Below, piece after piece: positions 52,167 to 60,405 of a stretch of 64,000 nt of DNA. Source of the DNA: JANQHS01 sp965267505. Lineage in GTDB: Bacteria > Bacteroidota > Bacteroidia > Cytophagales > CCMP332. Each line of letters begins with the position of its first letter. Positions within the stretch are counted from its first letter, which is position 1. The stretch spans positions 1,922,001-1,986,000 of the forward strand of contig OZ254081.1 of assembly GCA_965267505.1 (NCBI GenBank), in the 5' to 3' direction. A model generated the notes under the pieces. That model was not told the origin of the DNA and did not search any database. It saw nothing but the letters and a program-made list of their open reading frames with translations. Both the position numbers and the translations under genes were made by a program.

Positions 52167-52974
52167 GCTCTCAAACCTTCAACAGAGATTATTGGTGGGG
52201 ATCCTGGGTTCAGCGGGTATCTTGTTCCTTACCTTTTACCACCCCCTGGGTTTTCTGTTGTTGACCATTTTTCTTACGATTTATATCCAGCGCGAATTCT
52301 ATTTATTGGCGGGTGTTGATGGCAAATTCCCTCTAAAGACCTATGGTACCTTGATCGGAAGCTTGATCGTTTTATTCACTTATCTGATAAGATTGGAATA
52401 TGTGGAGCCCCATTACTTTCTCGTTCTGTTCCCATTCATTTCCCTGGTCTTTATCATCAAGTTGTATCAGAAGGAATTAAAGCCCTTTACCAACATAGCC
52501 TATACTTTTTTGGGGATCGTTTATGTAGCACTTCCCTTTAGCCTACTGGTCTGGACTTCTTTTAATGGGGGTGAATACCGACCCTTCCTAATGGCTGGGA
52601 TCTTCCTCCTCCTCTGGGCTAGTGATACGGGTGCATATTTTGCCGGTAAGACCCTAGGCAACCGAAAGCTTTTTGAAAGAGTTAGTCCGAAGAAAACCTG
52701 GGAGGGATTCTTTGGAGGTGCGGCTTTGGCCTTAGCCATGGCATGGGTCCTTTCCATTTATTTTCAGGATCTGATTTTTTGGCAATGGATGTTCCTTGCG
52801 GGAATTCTTGTGGTAATGGGTAGTTACGGTGACCTTGTTGAATCACTATTTAAAAGAAGCCTGCAGATTAAAGATTCTGGCTCAGGACTCCCTGGTCATG
52901 GGGGGTTTCTGGATCGTTTTGACGGCCTGCTACTATCCGCACCATTTATTGCAATTTTTATCGAGCTGATTTAA
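52159..52974 (+). CDS. cdsA: Phosphatidate cytidylyltransferase
   Basis: Protein of 271 residues from TTG 52159, chosen because of the AAGGAGG six bases upstream. About eight transmembrane helices are predicted, with the C-terminal signature SGSGLPGHGGFLDRFDGLL and an upstream cytoplasmic loop SDTGAYFAGKTLGNRKLFERVSPKKTWEGFFGG. CdsA makes CDP-diacylglycerol, precursor of phosphatidylserine, phosphatidylethanolamine and cardiolipin. The nearby psd gene acts later in the same pathway. Confidence 0.95.
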   Translation: MNKLSNLQQRLLVGILGSAGILFLTFYHPLGFLLLTIFLTIYIQREFYLLAGVDGKFPLKTYGTLIGSLIVLFTYLIRLEYVEPHYFLVLFPFISLVFIIKLYQKELKPFTNIAYTFLGIVYVALPFSLLVWTSFNGGEYRPFLMAGIFLLLWASDTGAYFAGKTLGNRKLFERVSPKKTWEGFFGGAALALAMAWVLSIYFQDLIFWQWMFLAGILVVMGSYGDLVESLFKRSLQIKDSGSGLPGHGGFLDRFDGLLLSAPFIAIFIELI

Positions 52975-52995
52975 GATTCAATCAGCTAGTCTACC

Positions 52996-53003
52996 TAATT
53001 TTG
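52996..53003 (+). promoter_or_regulatory. Bacteroidota -7 promoter box for the Glu/Leu dehydrogenase gene
   Basis: TAATTTTG matches TAnnTTTG and ends 22 bases before the ATG at 53026. It separates the dehydrogenase-psd unit from cdsA, giving it its own transcript. Confidence 0.55.
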
Positions 53004-53025
53004 GCATTTTATTTTTCAATAAGGA

Positions 53026-54300
53026 ATGGCATACATCGAACCCGCTCCCATTAAAGACCAGGAGAATCCATTCGAGTCAATGATGTCCAGATTTTCAGTT
53101 GCGGCTGAAAAGCTAGGTCTGGACCAGGAATTATATAACGTATTAAAAAGCCCGGCCAAACAGGTAAGTGTTCATCTTCCGATCACCATGGATGATGGCT
53201 CTTTGAGGGTGTTTGAGGGGCACCGTGTGGTCCACTCAAACATCCTGGGACCTTCAAAGGGCGGAGTTCGTTTTGACCCTAATGTCAATATTGATGAAGT
53301 CAAGGCCCTTGCTGCATGGATGACCTGGAAATGCGCCGTAGTGGATATTCCCTATGGCGGAGCAAAGGGGGGCGTGAATTGCAACCCCAGGGAAATGTCT
53401 AGTGGTGAGGTGGAAAGGCTGGTAAGAGCTTATACCAGCGCAATGATTGATGTCTTTGGCCCTGATCGGGACATTCCTGCTCCAGATATGGGAACGGGCC
53501 CAAGAGAGATGGCCTGGATGATGGACCAATATTCCAGAGGGCAGGGGATGACAGTTAATGCCGTTGTCACTGGAAAGCCTTTGGTTTTGGGTGGTTCACT
53601 TGGAAGGGTCGCAGCCACAGGTCGTGGAGTTATGGTTTCAGCCCTAGCAGCCATGGAGAAATTGAAAATGGTCCCAACTAAGGCCACAGCCTCCATTCAA
53701 GGCTTTGGTAATGTGGGGGCTAATGCTGCCCTACTCCTTTCGGAAAGAGGCGTAAAGGTTAAGGGAATTAGTGATATATCAGGGGCCTATTGGAATGAGA
53801 ATGGGATAGATGTCCTGGATGCAATAAGATTCAAAGAAGCCAGAAACCATACCCTTGAAGGATACGAAGGGGCAGAGATGATCAGCAATGAAGAGCTAAT
53901 TGAATCTGAGGTGGATGTTCTCGTACCTGCTGCAATGGAGGATGTCATCACTGAGCAGAACGCAAATAATATAAAAGCCAAAATGATTGTAGAAGGAGCA
54001 AATGGCCCAACTGCCGCGAATGCAGACTCAATCATTCATGAAAAAGGAATTTGGGTAGTGCCCGATATTATGGCAAATGCCGGAGGAGTAACAGTTTCAT
54101 ATTTTGAGTGGGTACAAAATCGCTTGGGGTATAAATGGTCCGCCGAAAGAGTACAAAGAAGATCCGACCGGATCATGAAGGAAGCTTTTGATAGGGTTTA
54201 TCACAAGTCAATTGAGCACAAGGTGTCATTGCGAATTGCAGCCTACATTGTTGCAATCAAAAAAGTTGCCGATACCTTCAAGCTAAGGGGGAATTTCTAA
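53026..54300 (+). CDS. Glu/Leu/Phe/Val dehydrogenase (glutamate dehydrogenase family)
   Basis: Protein of 424 residues, standard for the hexameric class. The N-terminal domain has GGVRFDPNVNIDEVKALAAWMTWKCAVVDIPYGGAKGG; Lys102 and Lys114 are the family's substrate-binding and catalytic lysines. The catalytic aspartate is likely in DIPAPDMGTG. The Rossmann domain contains IQGFGNVGANAA. It deaminates glutamate or a branched-chain amino acid to the 2-oxo acid with NAD(P). Substrate choice is not decided by the sequence alone. The stop overlaps psd (TAATG). Confidence 0.95.
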   Translation: MAYIEPAPIKDQENPFESMMSRFSVAAEKLGLDQELYNVLKSPAKQVSVHLPITMDDGSLRVFEGHRVVHSNILGPSKGGVRFDPNVNIDEVKALAAWMTWKCAVVDIPYGGAKGGVNCNPREMSSGEVERLVRAYTSAMIDVFGPDRDIPAPDMGTGPREMAWMMDQYSRGQGMTVNAVVTGKPLVLGGSLGRVAATGRGVMVSALAAMEKLKMVPTKATASIQGFGNVGANAALLLSERGVKVKGISDISGAYWNENGIDVLDAIRFKEARNHTLEGYEGAEMISNEELIESEVDVLVPAAMEDVITEQNANNIKAKMIVEGANGPTAANADSIIHEKGIWVVPDIMANAGGVTVSYFEWVQNRLGYKWSAERVQRRSDRIMKEAFDRVYHKSIEHKVSLRIAAYIVAIKKVADTFKLRGNF

Positions 54301-54956
54301 TGATCCACAAAGAAGGCAGATCGTTCTTAGTGCTTCTTTTGGCCCTTTTGTTGGTCTTGAATATCGCTATTGATCGATTTCTTTCTTTGCCAGATTGGTT
54401 AGGCTTTTCAATTATTGGAGTATCCGCAATTCTTTTTCTTTTCTTCCTTCAATTTTTTAGGAATCCTTCCCGAAAGATCACGAAAGGGGATGATCTGGTG
54501 ATAGCACCAGCCGATGGAAAGGTGGTGGTTATTGAGAATACCAAGGAAGAAGAGTTTTTAAACTCGGAGCGCATCCAGGTCTCCATTTTCATGTCCCCAT
54601 TAAACGTTCATGTAAACCGAAGCCCGGTTGATGCTACCATTAAATACTATCGCTACCATAAGGGCAAATACTTGGTTGCCTGGCATCCAAAGTCCAGTAC
54701 TGAAAATGAGCGGACGACAGTGGTCTTCGAAAAGGAAAATGGAATTCAGATCCTATGCAGGCAAATAGCTGGAGCAGCAGCAAGAAGAATCAAGTGCTAT
54801 GTAAAGGAAGGGGAGTCAAGGATTCAGGGTGAGGAATTTGGCTTTATAAAGTTTGGTTCCAGGGTGGATGTTTTTCTTCCCATTGGTACTGATGTCCTGG
54901 TTGGACTAAATGAAAATACAAAGGGAGGGGTTACCCCTATAGCCAGGTTAAAGTAG
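54300..54956 (+). CDS. psd: Phosphatidylserine decarboxylase proenzyme
   Basis: Protein of 218 residues, matching the short bacterial (archaeal-type) Psd class. Two N-terminal hydrophobic segments (about 8-25 and 32-50) anchor it, followed by APADGKVVVIE, FMSPLNVHVNRSP and the C-terminal FIKFGSRVDVF segment, where Gly-Ser is the self-cleavage point that creates the pyruvoyl cofactor. It converts phosphatidylserine to phosphatidylethanolamine. The ATG overlaps the dehydrogenase stop, and the end overlaps the convergent gene by 9 bases. Confidence 0.93.
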   Translation: MIHKEGRSFLVLLLALLLVLNIAIDRFLSLPDWLGFSIIGVSAILFLFFLQFFRNPSRKITKGDDLVIAPADGKVVVIENTKEEEFLNSERIQVSIFMSPLNVHVNRSPVDATIKYYRYHKGKYLVAWHPKSSTENERTTVVFEKENGIQILCRQIAGAAARRIKCYVKEGESRIQGEEFGFIKFGSRVDVFLPIGTDVLVGLNENTKGGVTPIARLK

Positions 54957-55433
54957 GCTGCTTACCACTTTCCCTATTTCTTCAAGATATTTCTTGTCAA
55001 GTTCAGAGAAATTATTCAATTGATCTGAGTCGATATCAAGGACCATTCTGGAATTGCCTTCCTTGTCTTTAACCGGAATAACGATCTCAGAATTTGACAG
55101 AGGGCTACAGGCAATATGTCCAGGGAACTCGTGTACATTATCGACAATCAAGGTGATTCCGGATTCAAAGGATTTCCCACACACTCCTTTACCTATTCCT
55201 ATTCTGGTGCAAGCCACCGGACCCTGGAATGGCCCTAAAACGAGATCGGATTCTCCTTTGAGATAGAAGCCCACCCATAGAAACCCAAACTCTTCCTTAA
55301 GAGCGGCAGCAATGTTGGATAGATTAGCAATCAGATTAGGCTCTCCTTCTACAAGAGCTTTGATCTGTGGTATTAAAGATTTGTATTGGATATCCCTGGA
55401 ATCCGATCCGCTAATCGTAAAATCTTCAGCCAT
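54948..55433 (-). CDS. Free-methionine-(R)-sulfoxide reductase (GAF domain)
   Basis: Protein of 161 residues, a single GAF domain. Three cysteines at 75, 85 and 109 (VACTRI, GVCGKS, GHIACSP) have the spacing of the characterised E. coli enzyme (10 and 24 residues apart). The enzyme reduces free methionine-(R)-sulfoxide with thioredoxin and is not active on protein-bound methionine. The ATG at 55433 comes directly after the T-tract of a terminator-like hairpin, so its expression depends on that element. Confidence 0.9.
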   Translation of the reverse strand: MAEDFTISGSDSRDIQYKSLIPQIKALVEGEPNLIANLSNIAAALKEEFGFLWVGFYLKGESDLVLGPFQGPVACTRIGIGKGVCGKSFESGITLIVDNVHEFPGHIACSPLSNSEIVIPVKDKEGNSRMVLDIDSDQLNNFSELDKKYLEEIGKVVSSLL

Positions 55434-55470
55434 AAAAAAACCCCAAAGTTAAAAGATAACCTTGGGGTTT
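55434..55470 (-). terminator. Terminator hairpin of the lipoprotein gene, also carrying a promoter box
   Basis: On the minus strand a 14-bp stem (one G-U pair, five-base loop) runs from AAACCCCAAGG to TTTGGGGTTT and is followed by TTTT. It begins 17 bases after the lipoprotein stop. Its 3' arm contains TAACTTTG (55444-55451), a match to the -7 box TAnnTTTG, and the ATG of the next gene follows the T-tract directly. It may therefore both end one transcript and start the next. Confidence 0.7.
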
Positions 55471-55487
55471 GTTAGAACTCGAATAAA

Positions 55488-56369
55488 TTACTGAGTTTTT
55501 GGGAAGGCTTGCATATCACCTAACTGGTAGGTAGAGCCTGGCCATAGATTTAACTCAATTCCTTCTGAGTTATTGATTGGCTGAATATTGTAAAGAATGA
55601 TCCTGTCTTCTCTCCCCGGGGTTGGATCTGGCTCAGCAACATCTTCCATGAAGAACCTTGCCGACAACATTCCGTTAACAGTTCCAGGAAGTAAATCTTG
55701 CATATTGATCTGGCCTAAAGCATTTGATTCCTGCCAAATGGTATTGATCTCCATGTTAACATTGGTCAGAGCACCATTTCCATTGCCCATAGGGTAATCA
55801 TCTCCCAATTCATAAACCACAAATACTTTGGTTCTCCTTGTGAATTCTCCAGTAGACAAGTTTGGAGGATCAACACCCGGAGGAAGAAGTCCTTGATAAT
55901 CTGCCCAAATCCTTCCTTGAACACCTGAATTTCTTTCGAAAATGGTAACGGTGCTTGAAGAATACCTGATCTGTTCAACATCAGTATTTACCTCACCTGC
56001 ATCAATGTTTGCGGTAAAGTTCATGGTGATGTAATCGGAAGTGGCAGGAGAGAAAACCGTACCAGTTACCGTTCCATTCCACATATCAGGAAAGTTAGCA
56101 ATACCGGATTGGTCGGTTACCGCTGTAACTACCTCATTGTTTTGAGTAAGCTGAACAGTAGCACCAAGAATGCCCGCAGCCCTTCCTTCATCGCCTAGGT
56201 TTCCAGGAACGACTTGGACGCTGTAGTTAACTTTGAGAGTTCCATCGGGTACATTGTTCTCGTAGTTGATGGTGGTTGTGGATGGGTTATCATCGCTATT
56301 GGAGCAAGAGTATAGTCCAAAAGCAGCTATCACCAGTAGAGAAGATAAGTAGTGAGTAAATCTTTTCAT
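55488..56369 (-). CDS. Hypothetical lipoprotein with a carboxypeptidase-regulatory-like domain
   Basis: Protein of 293 residues from ATG 56369. A TATATTTG promoter box upstream rules out an earlier in-frame TTG. Lipobox YSC places the acylated cysteine at residue 22, followed by a Ser/Asp/Asn-rich tether. The first mature domain (KVNYSVQVVPGN to GIANFPDMWNG) has the beta-sandwich pattern of carboxypeptidase-regulatory/transthyretin-like domains seen in Bacteroidota surface proteins. The second half is beta-rich and unassigned. Function is unknown. Confidence 0.7.
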   Translation of the reverse strand: MKRFTHYLSSLLVIAAFGLYSCSNSDDNPSTTTINYENNVPDGTLKVNYSVQVVPGNLGDEGRAAGILGATVQLTQNNEVVTAVTDQSGIANFPDMWNGTVTGTVFSPATSDYITMNFTANIDAGEVNTDVEQIRYSSSTVTIFERNSGVQGRIWADYQGLLPPGVDPPNLSTGEFTRRTKVFVVYELGDDYPMGNGNGALTNVNMEINTIWQESNALGQINMQDLLPGTVNGMLSARFFMEDVAEPDPTPGREDRIILYNIQPINNSEGIELNLWPGSTYQLGDMQAFPKTQ

Positions 56370-56394
56370 TATAGAATTTTTTGAAAACAGGCGC

Positions 56395-56402
56395 CAAATA
56401 TA
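56395..56402 (-). promoter_or_regulatory. Bacteroidota -7 promoter box for the 55.5-56.4 kb lipoprotein
   Basis: The minus strand reads TATATTTG, matching TAnnTTTG, 26 bases before the ATG at 56369. It lies in the short gap after ribD. Confidence 0.6.
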
Positions 56403-56410
56403 CAATGATT

Positions 56411-57415
56411 TCAATTTGGAAGCTTATTTGTAATTAGTAAAAGTTCAGTATTCCTTACATAAAGTCTTTTCTGAGGTTCAAACTCCAATTTTGGAGCCTG
56501 AACAATCCCATTAATTTCCTTTTCAGATGTGAAAATAAGAGCTTCATCCCAAATTCCAAGATCAATAAATAGATTCAGGGTCTTTTTTCCCCCTTCAACC
56601 ATAATTGACGAAACTCCTTTTTGAGCCAGTTCTCCTAGGCCTTTTTTTGGATCTGAAAAGTTAAGAGCTCCTTTCTTTACTTGCTTCTGGTTAAGACTTA
56701 ATTCAATAGGCTCATTCAGATTGTTTGTTTCGTGTAAGCCGGAAGTTTTGTTTAAAACCAAAGCTTTAGGAGAGGGGCCTGGCCACAATCTGGTAGTTAG
56801 TTTTGGATCATCGGTTCTTACTGTTTCGGCTCCAACCAGTATTCCATCGCTTTGAGCTCTTAATTTATGAACCCATCGATCTGACAATGGATCTGTAAAC
56901 CGAATTGGTTCTTTTCTTTGACCTGAAAGGAAACCATTTTTTGATTGAGCCCATTTAAGAATAATATAAGGACGGTCTTTTTCGTATGGGGTAAAGAAAA
57001 TCCTGTTTAACTCCTTACTTTCCTTTTCTTTTACTCCCAGCCTTACATCGATCCCGGCATTTTTTAATCTTTCCAAGCCTTTTCCACCTACCAACGGGTT
57101 TGGGTCTTTTGTTCCTACTACAACTTTTGGGATCTTCTTTTCAATTATTAGATCCGAGCAGGGAGGTGTTTTTCCTAGATGTGAACAGGGTTCCAGATTA
57201 ACGTACAAAGTAGCTTCTTCTAGATCCTTGTGATCATTAACAGAATTGATCGCATTAACCTCTGCGTGTTCTTCTCCATATTCTCGATGCCAACCTTCGC
57301 CAATAATTCGATCGTCTTTTACGACGACCGAACCTACGAGAGGATTTGGGTGGGCCAATTCTGATCCCATTCTTGCCAATTCAAGGCAACGGGCCATATA
57401 GGATTCCGGATTCAA
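56411..57415 (-). CDS. ribD: Bifunctional riboflavin deaminase/reductase
   Basis: Protein of 334 residues from a TTG at 57415 (an ATG six codons later is the alternative). The deaminase domain has the zinc site EEHAEVNAI (His50, Glu52) and EPCSHLGKTPPCSDLI (Cys77, Cys86). The reductase domain follows with LKWAQSKNG, DGILVGAETVRTDDPKLTTR and IMVEGGKKTLNLFID. It performs the second and third steps of riboflavin synthesis. It is divergent from prmC. Confidence 0.94.
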   Translation of the reverse strand: MNPESYMARCLELARMGSELAHPNPLVGSVVVKDDRIIGEGWHREYGEEHAEVNAINSVNDHKDLEEATLYVNLEPCSHLGKTPPCSDLIIEKKIPKVVVGTKDPNPLVGGKGLERLKNAGIDVRLGVKEKESKELNRIFFTPYEKDRPYIILKWAQSKNGFLSGQRKEPIRFTDPLSDRWVHKLRAQSDGILVGAETVRTDDPKLTTRLWPGPSPKALVLNKTSGLHETNNLNEPIELSLNQKQVKKGALNFSDPKKGLGELAQKGVSSIMVEGGKKTLNLFIDLGIWDEALIFTSEKEINGIVQAPKLEFEPQKRLYVRNTELLLITNKLPN

Positions 57416-57445
57416 ACCTTATATTTTTTTCAATTTTGGGCAAAA

Positions 57446-58297
57446 ATGAAGCTGGAACCAAAAAAAATATTCTCCAATGCAATGGATCGACTACCTGATT
57501 TTTATGAAAAGCAGGAGAAAAGGGAGATCGCATTTCAAATGATGGAGCAGTTTCTGGAAATTGAAAGGAATCTTGTTATATCAGATCTCGAAAAAGAATC
57601 AGATCAAAAACATTGGGAAGGATTTAAAAAGGGGATGTACAGACTGGAGTCTGGAGAACCTCTACAATACGTTTTGGGGAAATCGACCTTTCTGGGACTT
57701 GAGTTGAAGGTAGACCCTTCCGTTTTGATTCCCAGACCTGAGACTGAGGAATTGGTGGATTGGCTCCTGGAAAAGAATATTGAACAAAAAAAGCGTGTTC
57801 TTGATATCGGAACGGGAAGTGGCTGCATTCCTCTTGCTTTGAAAAAGAGTAGGCCAGATTGGCAAGTTCTGGGAATGGACATTTCTAAAAAGGCACTTGA
57901 GATCGCAGAGGAAAATGCTGCAGTGCTTGGTCTTCCCGTTGAGTTTTTTCAAGATGATATTCTTCAAGATCCTTCTGACCTTGGGAAGTTTGATCTAATA
58001 GTTAGCAATCCCCCTTATGTTAGTCAAGAGGAAAAAAATGAAATGAGACAGAACGTTTTGGACCATGAACCTCGTTTAGCTCTTTTTCCAGAGGGAACTG
58101 ACCCTTTGATCTTCTATAGAAAGATCATTGAGTATTCGCTTTTATCATTGAACTCAGGGGGAAGCCTCTTTTTTGAATTGAATGAAGGCTATTGGGAAGA
58201 AACAAGATCCCTTTTTTTAGAAGGGGAATGGAAAAGTCTTGAGGTCAAGAAAGATATTTTCGGGAAATACAGGATGCTTTCAGCGGTTAGATCCTAA
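57446..58297 (+). CDS. prmC: Peptide chain release factor N5-glutamine methyltransferase
   Basis: Protein of 283 residues. An N-terminal helical domain is followed by the SAM-dependent methyltransferase core with VLDIGTGSGCIPLAL (motif I), VLGMDISKKAL and the N6/N5-type catalytic NPPY at residues 188-191. The PrmC marker PRPETE is at 96-101. It methylates the GGQ glutamine of release factors RF1 and RF2. Its end overlaps the convergent unknown gene by 18 bases. Confidence 0.95.
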   Translation: MKLEPKKIFSNAMDRLPDFYEKQEKREIAFQMMEQFLEIERNLVISDLEKESDQKHWEGFKKGMYRLESGEPLQYVLGKSTFLGLELKVDPSVLIPRPETEELVDWLLEKNIEQKKRVLDIGTGSGCIPLALKKSRPDWQVLGMDISKKALEIAEENAAVLGLPVEFFQDDILQDPSDLGKFDLIVSNPPYVSQEEKNEMRQNVLDHEPRLALFPEGTDPLIFYRKIIEYSLLSLNSGGSLFFELNEGYWEETRSLFLEGEWKSLEVKKDIFGKYRMLSAVRS

Positions 58298-58861
58298 TTG
58301 AATACCAAGCCAGCTTGCCTGCTTTGGAAAAAACTCAAAAACACCTTCCTCGAGGACCTTATATTGACCCTTTGATATCTCTTCAAGAGCCCCCTCAAAC
58401 TTTATATCTTCTCTATTGAATTCCAAAACCCAGCCCTTAGGCAGGAATTTTTTTAGGTCTTTTTTTATCCTGAGGTAACGGGCCTGCGAGCAAATGAACT
58501 CCAAATCTTTTTCCATCAACCTTTTGGGATCTAAAAGATCAATAATGGATTCTGAATCATTCAAGATCAGAATTGAATTGTTCTTTATCTCCTGGATCAT
58601 TACTTCAAGGTTGTTATTGCCTTCCAGGCCATTTATCCTTTTACAATGTGTTAGGATCTCAAATTCAAAATTTGAGAGATCCTCTTTAGTAAAAAGAAAA
58701 TCAACGGGAATATTTTCTTTAGATAAGTGATCCAGGACTTTTTCTACCGCATATACATTTGGTTGCCATCCCAAATACTCTTCCCAATATTGATTTTCGG
58801 GAATTCCCAGGATCAATAAACTGTATTCCTGACCATCTTTTACAAAATAATGAGATGACAT
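58280..58861 (-). CDS. Hypothetical protein of unknown family
   Basis: Protein of 193 residues, acidic and probably cytoplasmic, with no signal, membrane helix or motif I recognise. It begins SSHYFVKDGQEYSLLILG, has an alternating helix/strand pattern (an alpha/beta domain is plausible) and ends WLGIQLGSNR. It lies between prmC and the glycyl-tRNA synthetase gene on the opposite strand from both, overlapping the prmC end by 18 bases. The clean frame and ATG support it as real. Confidence 0.6.
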   Translation of the reverse strand: MSSHYFVKDGQEYSLLILGIPENQYWEEYLGWQPNVYAVEKVLDHLSKENIPVDFLFTKEDLSNFEFEILTHCKRINGLEGNNNLEVMIQEIKNNSILILNDSESIIDLLDPKRLMEKDLEFICSQARYLRIKKDLKKFLPKGWVLEFNREDIKFEGALEEISKGQYKVLEEGVFEFFPKQASWLGIQLGSNR

Positions 58862-58908
58862 AAGACCAATTTAAGAGCTGTAGATGATGAAGCCTAAATT
58901 GTGAAAAC

Positions 58909-58916
58909 TATCTTTG
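58909..58916 (+). promoter_or_regulatory. Bacteroidota -7 promoter box for glycyl-tRNA synthetase
   Basis: TATCTTTG matches TAnnTTTG and ends 5 bases before the ATG at 58922. The in-frame GTG at 58901 is upstream of the transcript and so is not the start. The leader would be about two bases. Confidence 0.65.
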
Positions 58917-58921
58917 CGGCC

Positions 58922-60403
58922 ATGGCAGGAAAAGCAAACAAACCTCAGGAAAATGAGGTCATGAAAAATATCGTTTCTCATGCTAAAGAGTATGGGTTCG
59001 TTTTTCAGTCTTCGGAGATCTATGATGGCCTTCAGGCAGTATATGATTATGGTCAGAATGGGGTTGAATTAAGGAATAGCATTAAGGAGCTATGGTGGAA
59101 ATCCATGGTTCAGATGAATGAAAATGTAGTAGGTGTTGACTCAGCTATTTTCATGCATCCTACCATTTGGAAGGCCTCGGGTCATGTGGATAGCTTCAAC
59201 GATCCAATGATCGACAATAAAGATTCCAAGAAAAGGTATCGTGCGGATGTGCTGCTGGAAGAAAAAGCTGCCCAATATGAGAACAACGGAGATCCGGATA
59301 AAGGCAAAGCATTGCTTGAAAAAGCTGGTCAACTATTAGAAGCAGAAGATCTTGATGGGGTCAGGAACCTGATCCTCGAAGAAAATATTGTTTGCCCAGT
59401 ATCTGGCAGTGCAAATTGGACAGAGGTACGACAATTCAACCTCATGTTTTCCACCAAGATCGGATCCGTGTCAGATGCTTCCGATGTCATCTATTTAAGG
59501 CCAGAGACCGCCCAGGGTATTTTTGTCAATTACCTGAATGTTCAAAAATCGGGAAGGAAGAAAGTTCCATTTGGGATCGCCCAGATCGGAAAAGCTTTCA
59601 GAAATGAGATCGTTGCTCGTCAGTTCATTTTCCGGATGAGGGAATTTGAACAAATGGAAATGCAATTTTTTGTCAGGCCTGGTACCGAGATGGAATGGTA
59701 TGAGGAATGGATGAAGAAAAGAATGGCCTGGCATAAGGCTTTAGGAATAGGGGAGGATAATCTTCGATTCCATAAGCATGAGAAGTTGGCACACTATGCA
59801 AATGCAGCTTCGGATATAGAATTCAAATTTCCATTTGGATTCAAGGAGATCGAGGGAATTCATAGCCGAACGGATTTTGATCTTAAGAATCACCAGGAGT
59901 TTTCACGGAAGAAGATCTCTTACCATGATCCTGAAACCAACCAGAGTTATATTCCCTATGTGGTGGAGACTTCTGCCGGTCTTGACCGACTTTTCCTGAT
60001 GCTTTTGAGTTCTGCCTATAAAGAAGAAGAGATCCAGGATGGGGATAATGTTAAGAAAAGGACCTACTTGAGATTCCATCCCGCTCTTGCTCCTAACAAG
60101 TTGGCCATATTCCCATTGGTTAAAAAGGATGGACTTCCGGAATTGGGAAGGAAGATCCAAAGCGATCTGCAGCAGGATTTTTCTGTTGTCTATGAAGAGC
60201 AAGCCGCTATAGGAAAAAGATATACCCGTCAGGACCTGATCGGGACTCCTTATTGTGTTACTGTTGATCATGATAGCCTTGAGGATGATTCTGTCACTAT
60301 CCGGGAAAGAGATAGCATGGCACAAGAAAGGATCTCCATTGATAAGATCCGGGATTACATCGAGGACAAGGTCAGCATGAAAAGCATACTTTCAAAGATC
60401 TAA
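58922..60403 (+). CDS. glyS: Glycine--tRNA ligase (dimeric, eukaryote/archaeal-like type)
   Basis: Protein of 493 residues from ATG 58922, placed just after the TATCTTTG promoter box. The single-chain class II GlyRS core is shown by YGFVFQSSEIYDGL, RPETAQGIFVNY, KAFRNEIVARQFIFRMREFEQMEMQFF (motif 2) and motif 3 VVETSAGLDRLFLMLL, with a C-terminal anticodon-binding domain (KLAIFPLVKKDG onward). It charges tRNA-Gly. It is followed at once by rsmI, 2 bases after the stop. Confidence 0.95.
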   Translation: MAGKANKPQENEVMKNIVSHAKEYGFVFQSSEIYDGLQAVYDYGQNGVELRNSIKELWWKSMVQMNENVVGVDSAIFMHPTIWKASGHVDSFNDPMIDNKDSKKRYRADVLLEEKAAQYENNGDPDKGKALLEKAGQLLEAEDLDGVRNLILEENIVCPVSGSANWTEVRQFNLMFSTKIGSVSDASDVIYLRPETAQGIFVNYLNVQKSGRKKVPFGIAQIGKAFRNEIVARQFIFRMREFEQMEMQFFVRPGTEMEWYEEWMKKRMAWHKALGIGEDNLRFHKHEKLAHYANAASDIEFKFPFGFKEIEGIHSRTDFDLKNHQEFSRKKISYHDPETNQSYIPYVVETSAGLDRLFLMLLSSAYKEEEIQDGDNVKKRTYLRFHPALAPNKLAIFPLVKKDGLPELGRKIQSDLQQDFSVVYEEQAAIGKRYTRQDLIGTPYCVTVDHDSLEDDSVTIRERDSMAQERISIDKIRDYIEDKVSMKSILSKI

Positions 60404-60405
60404 GC

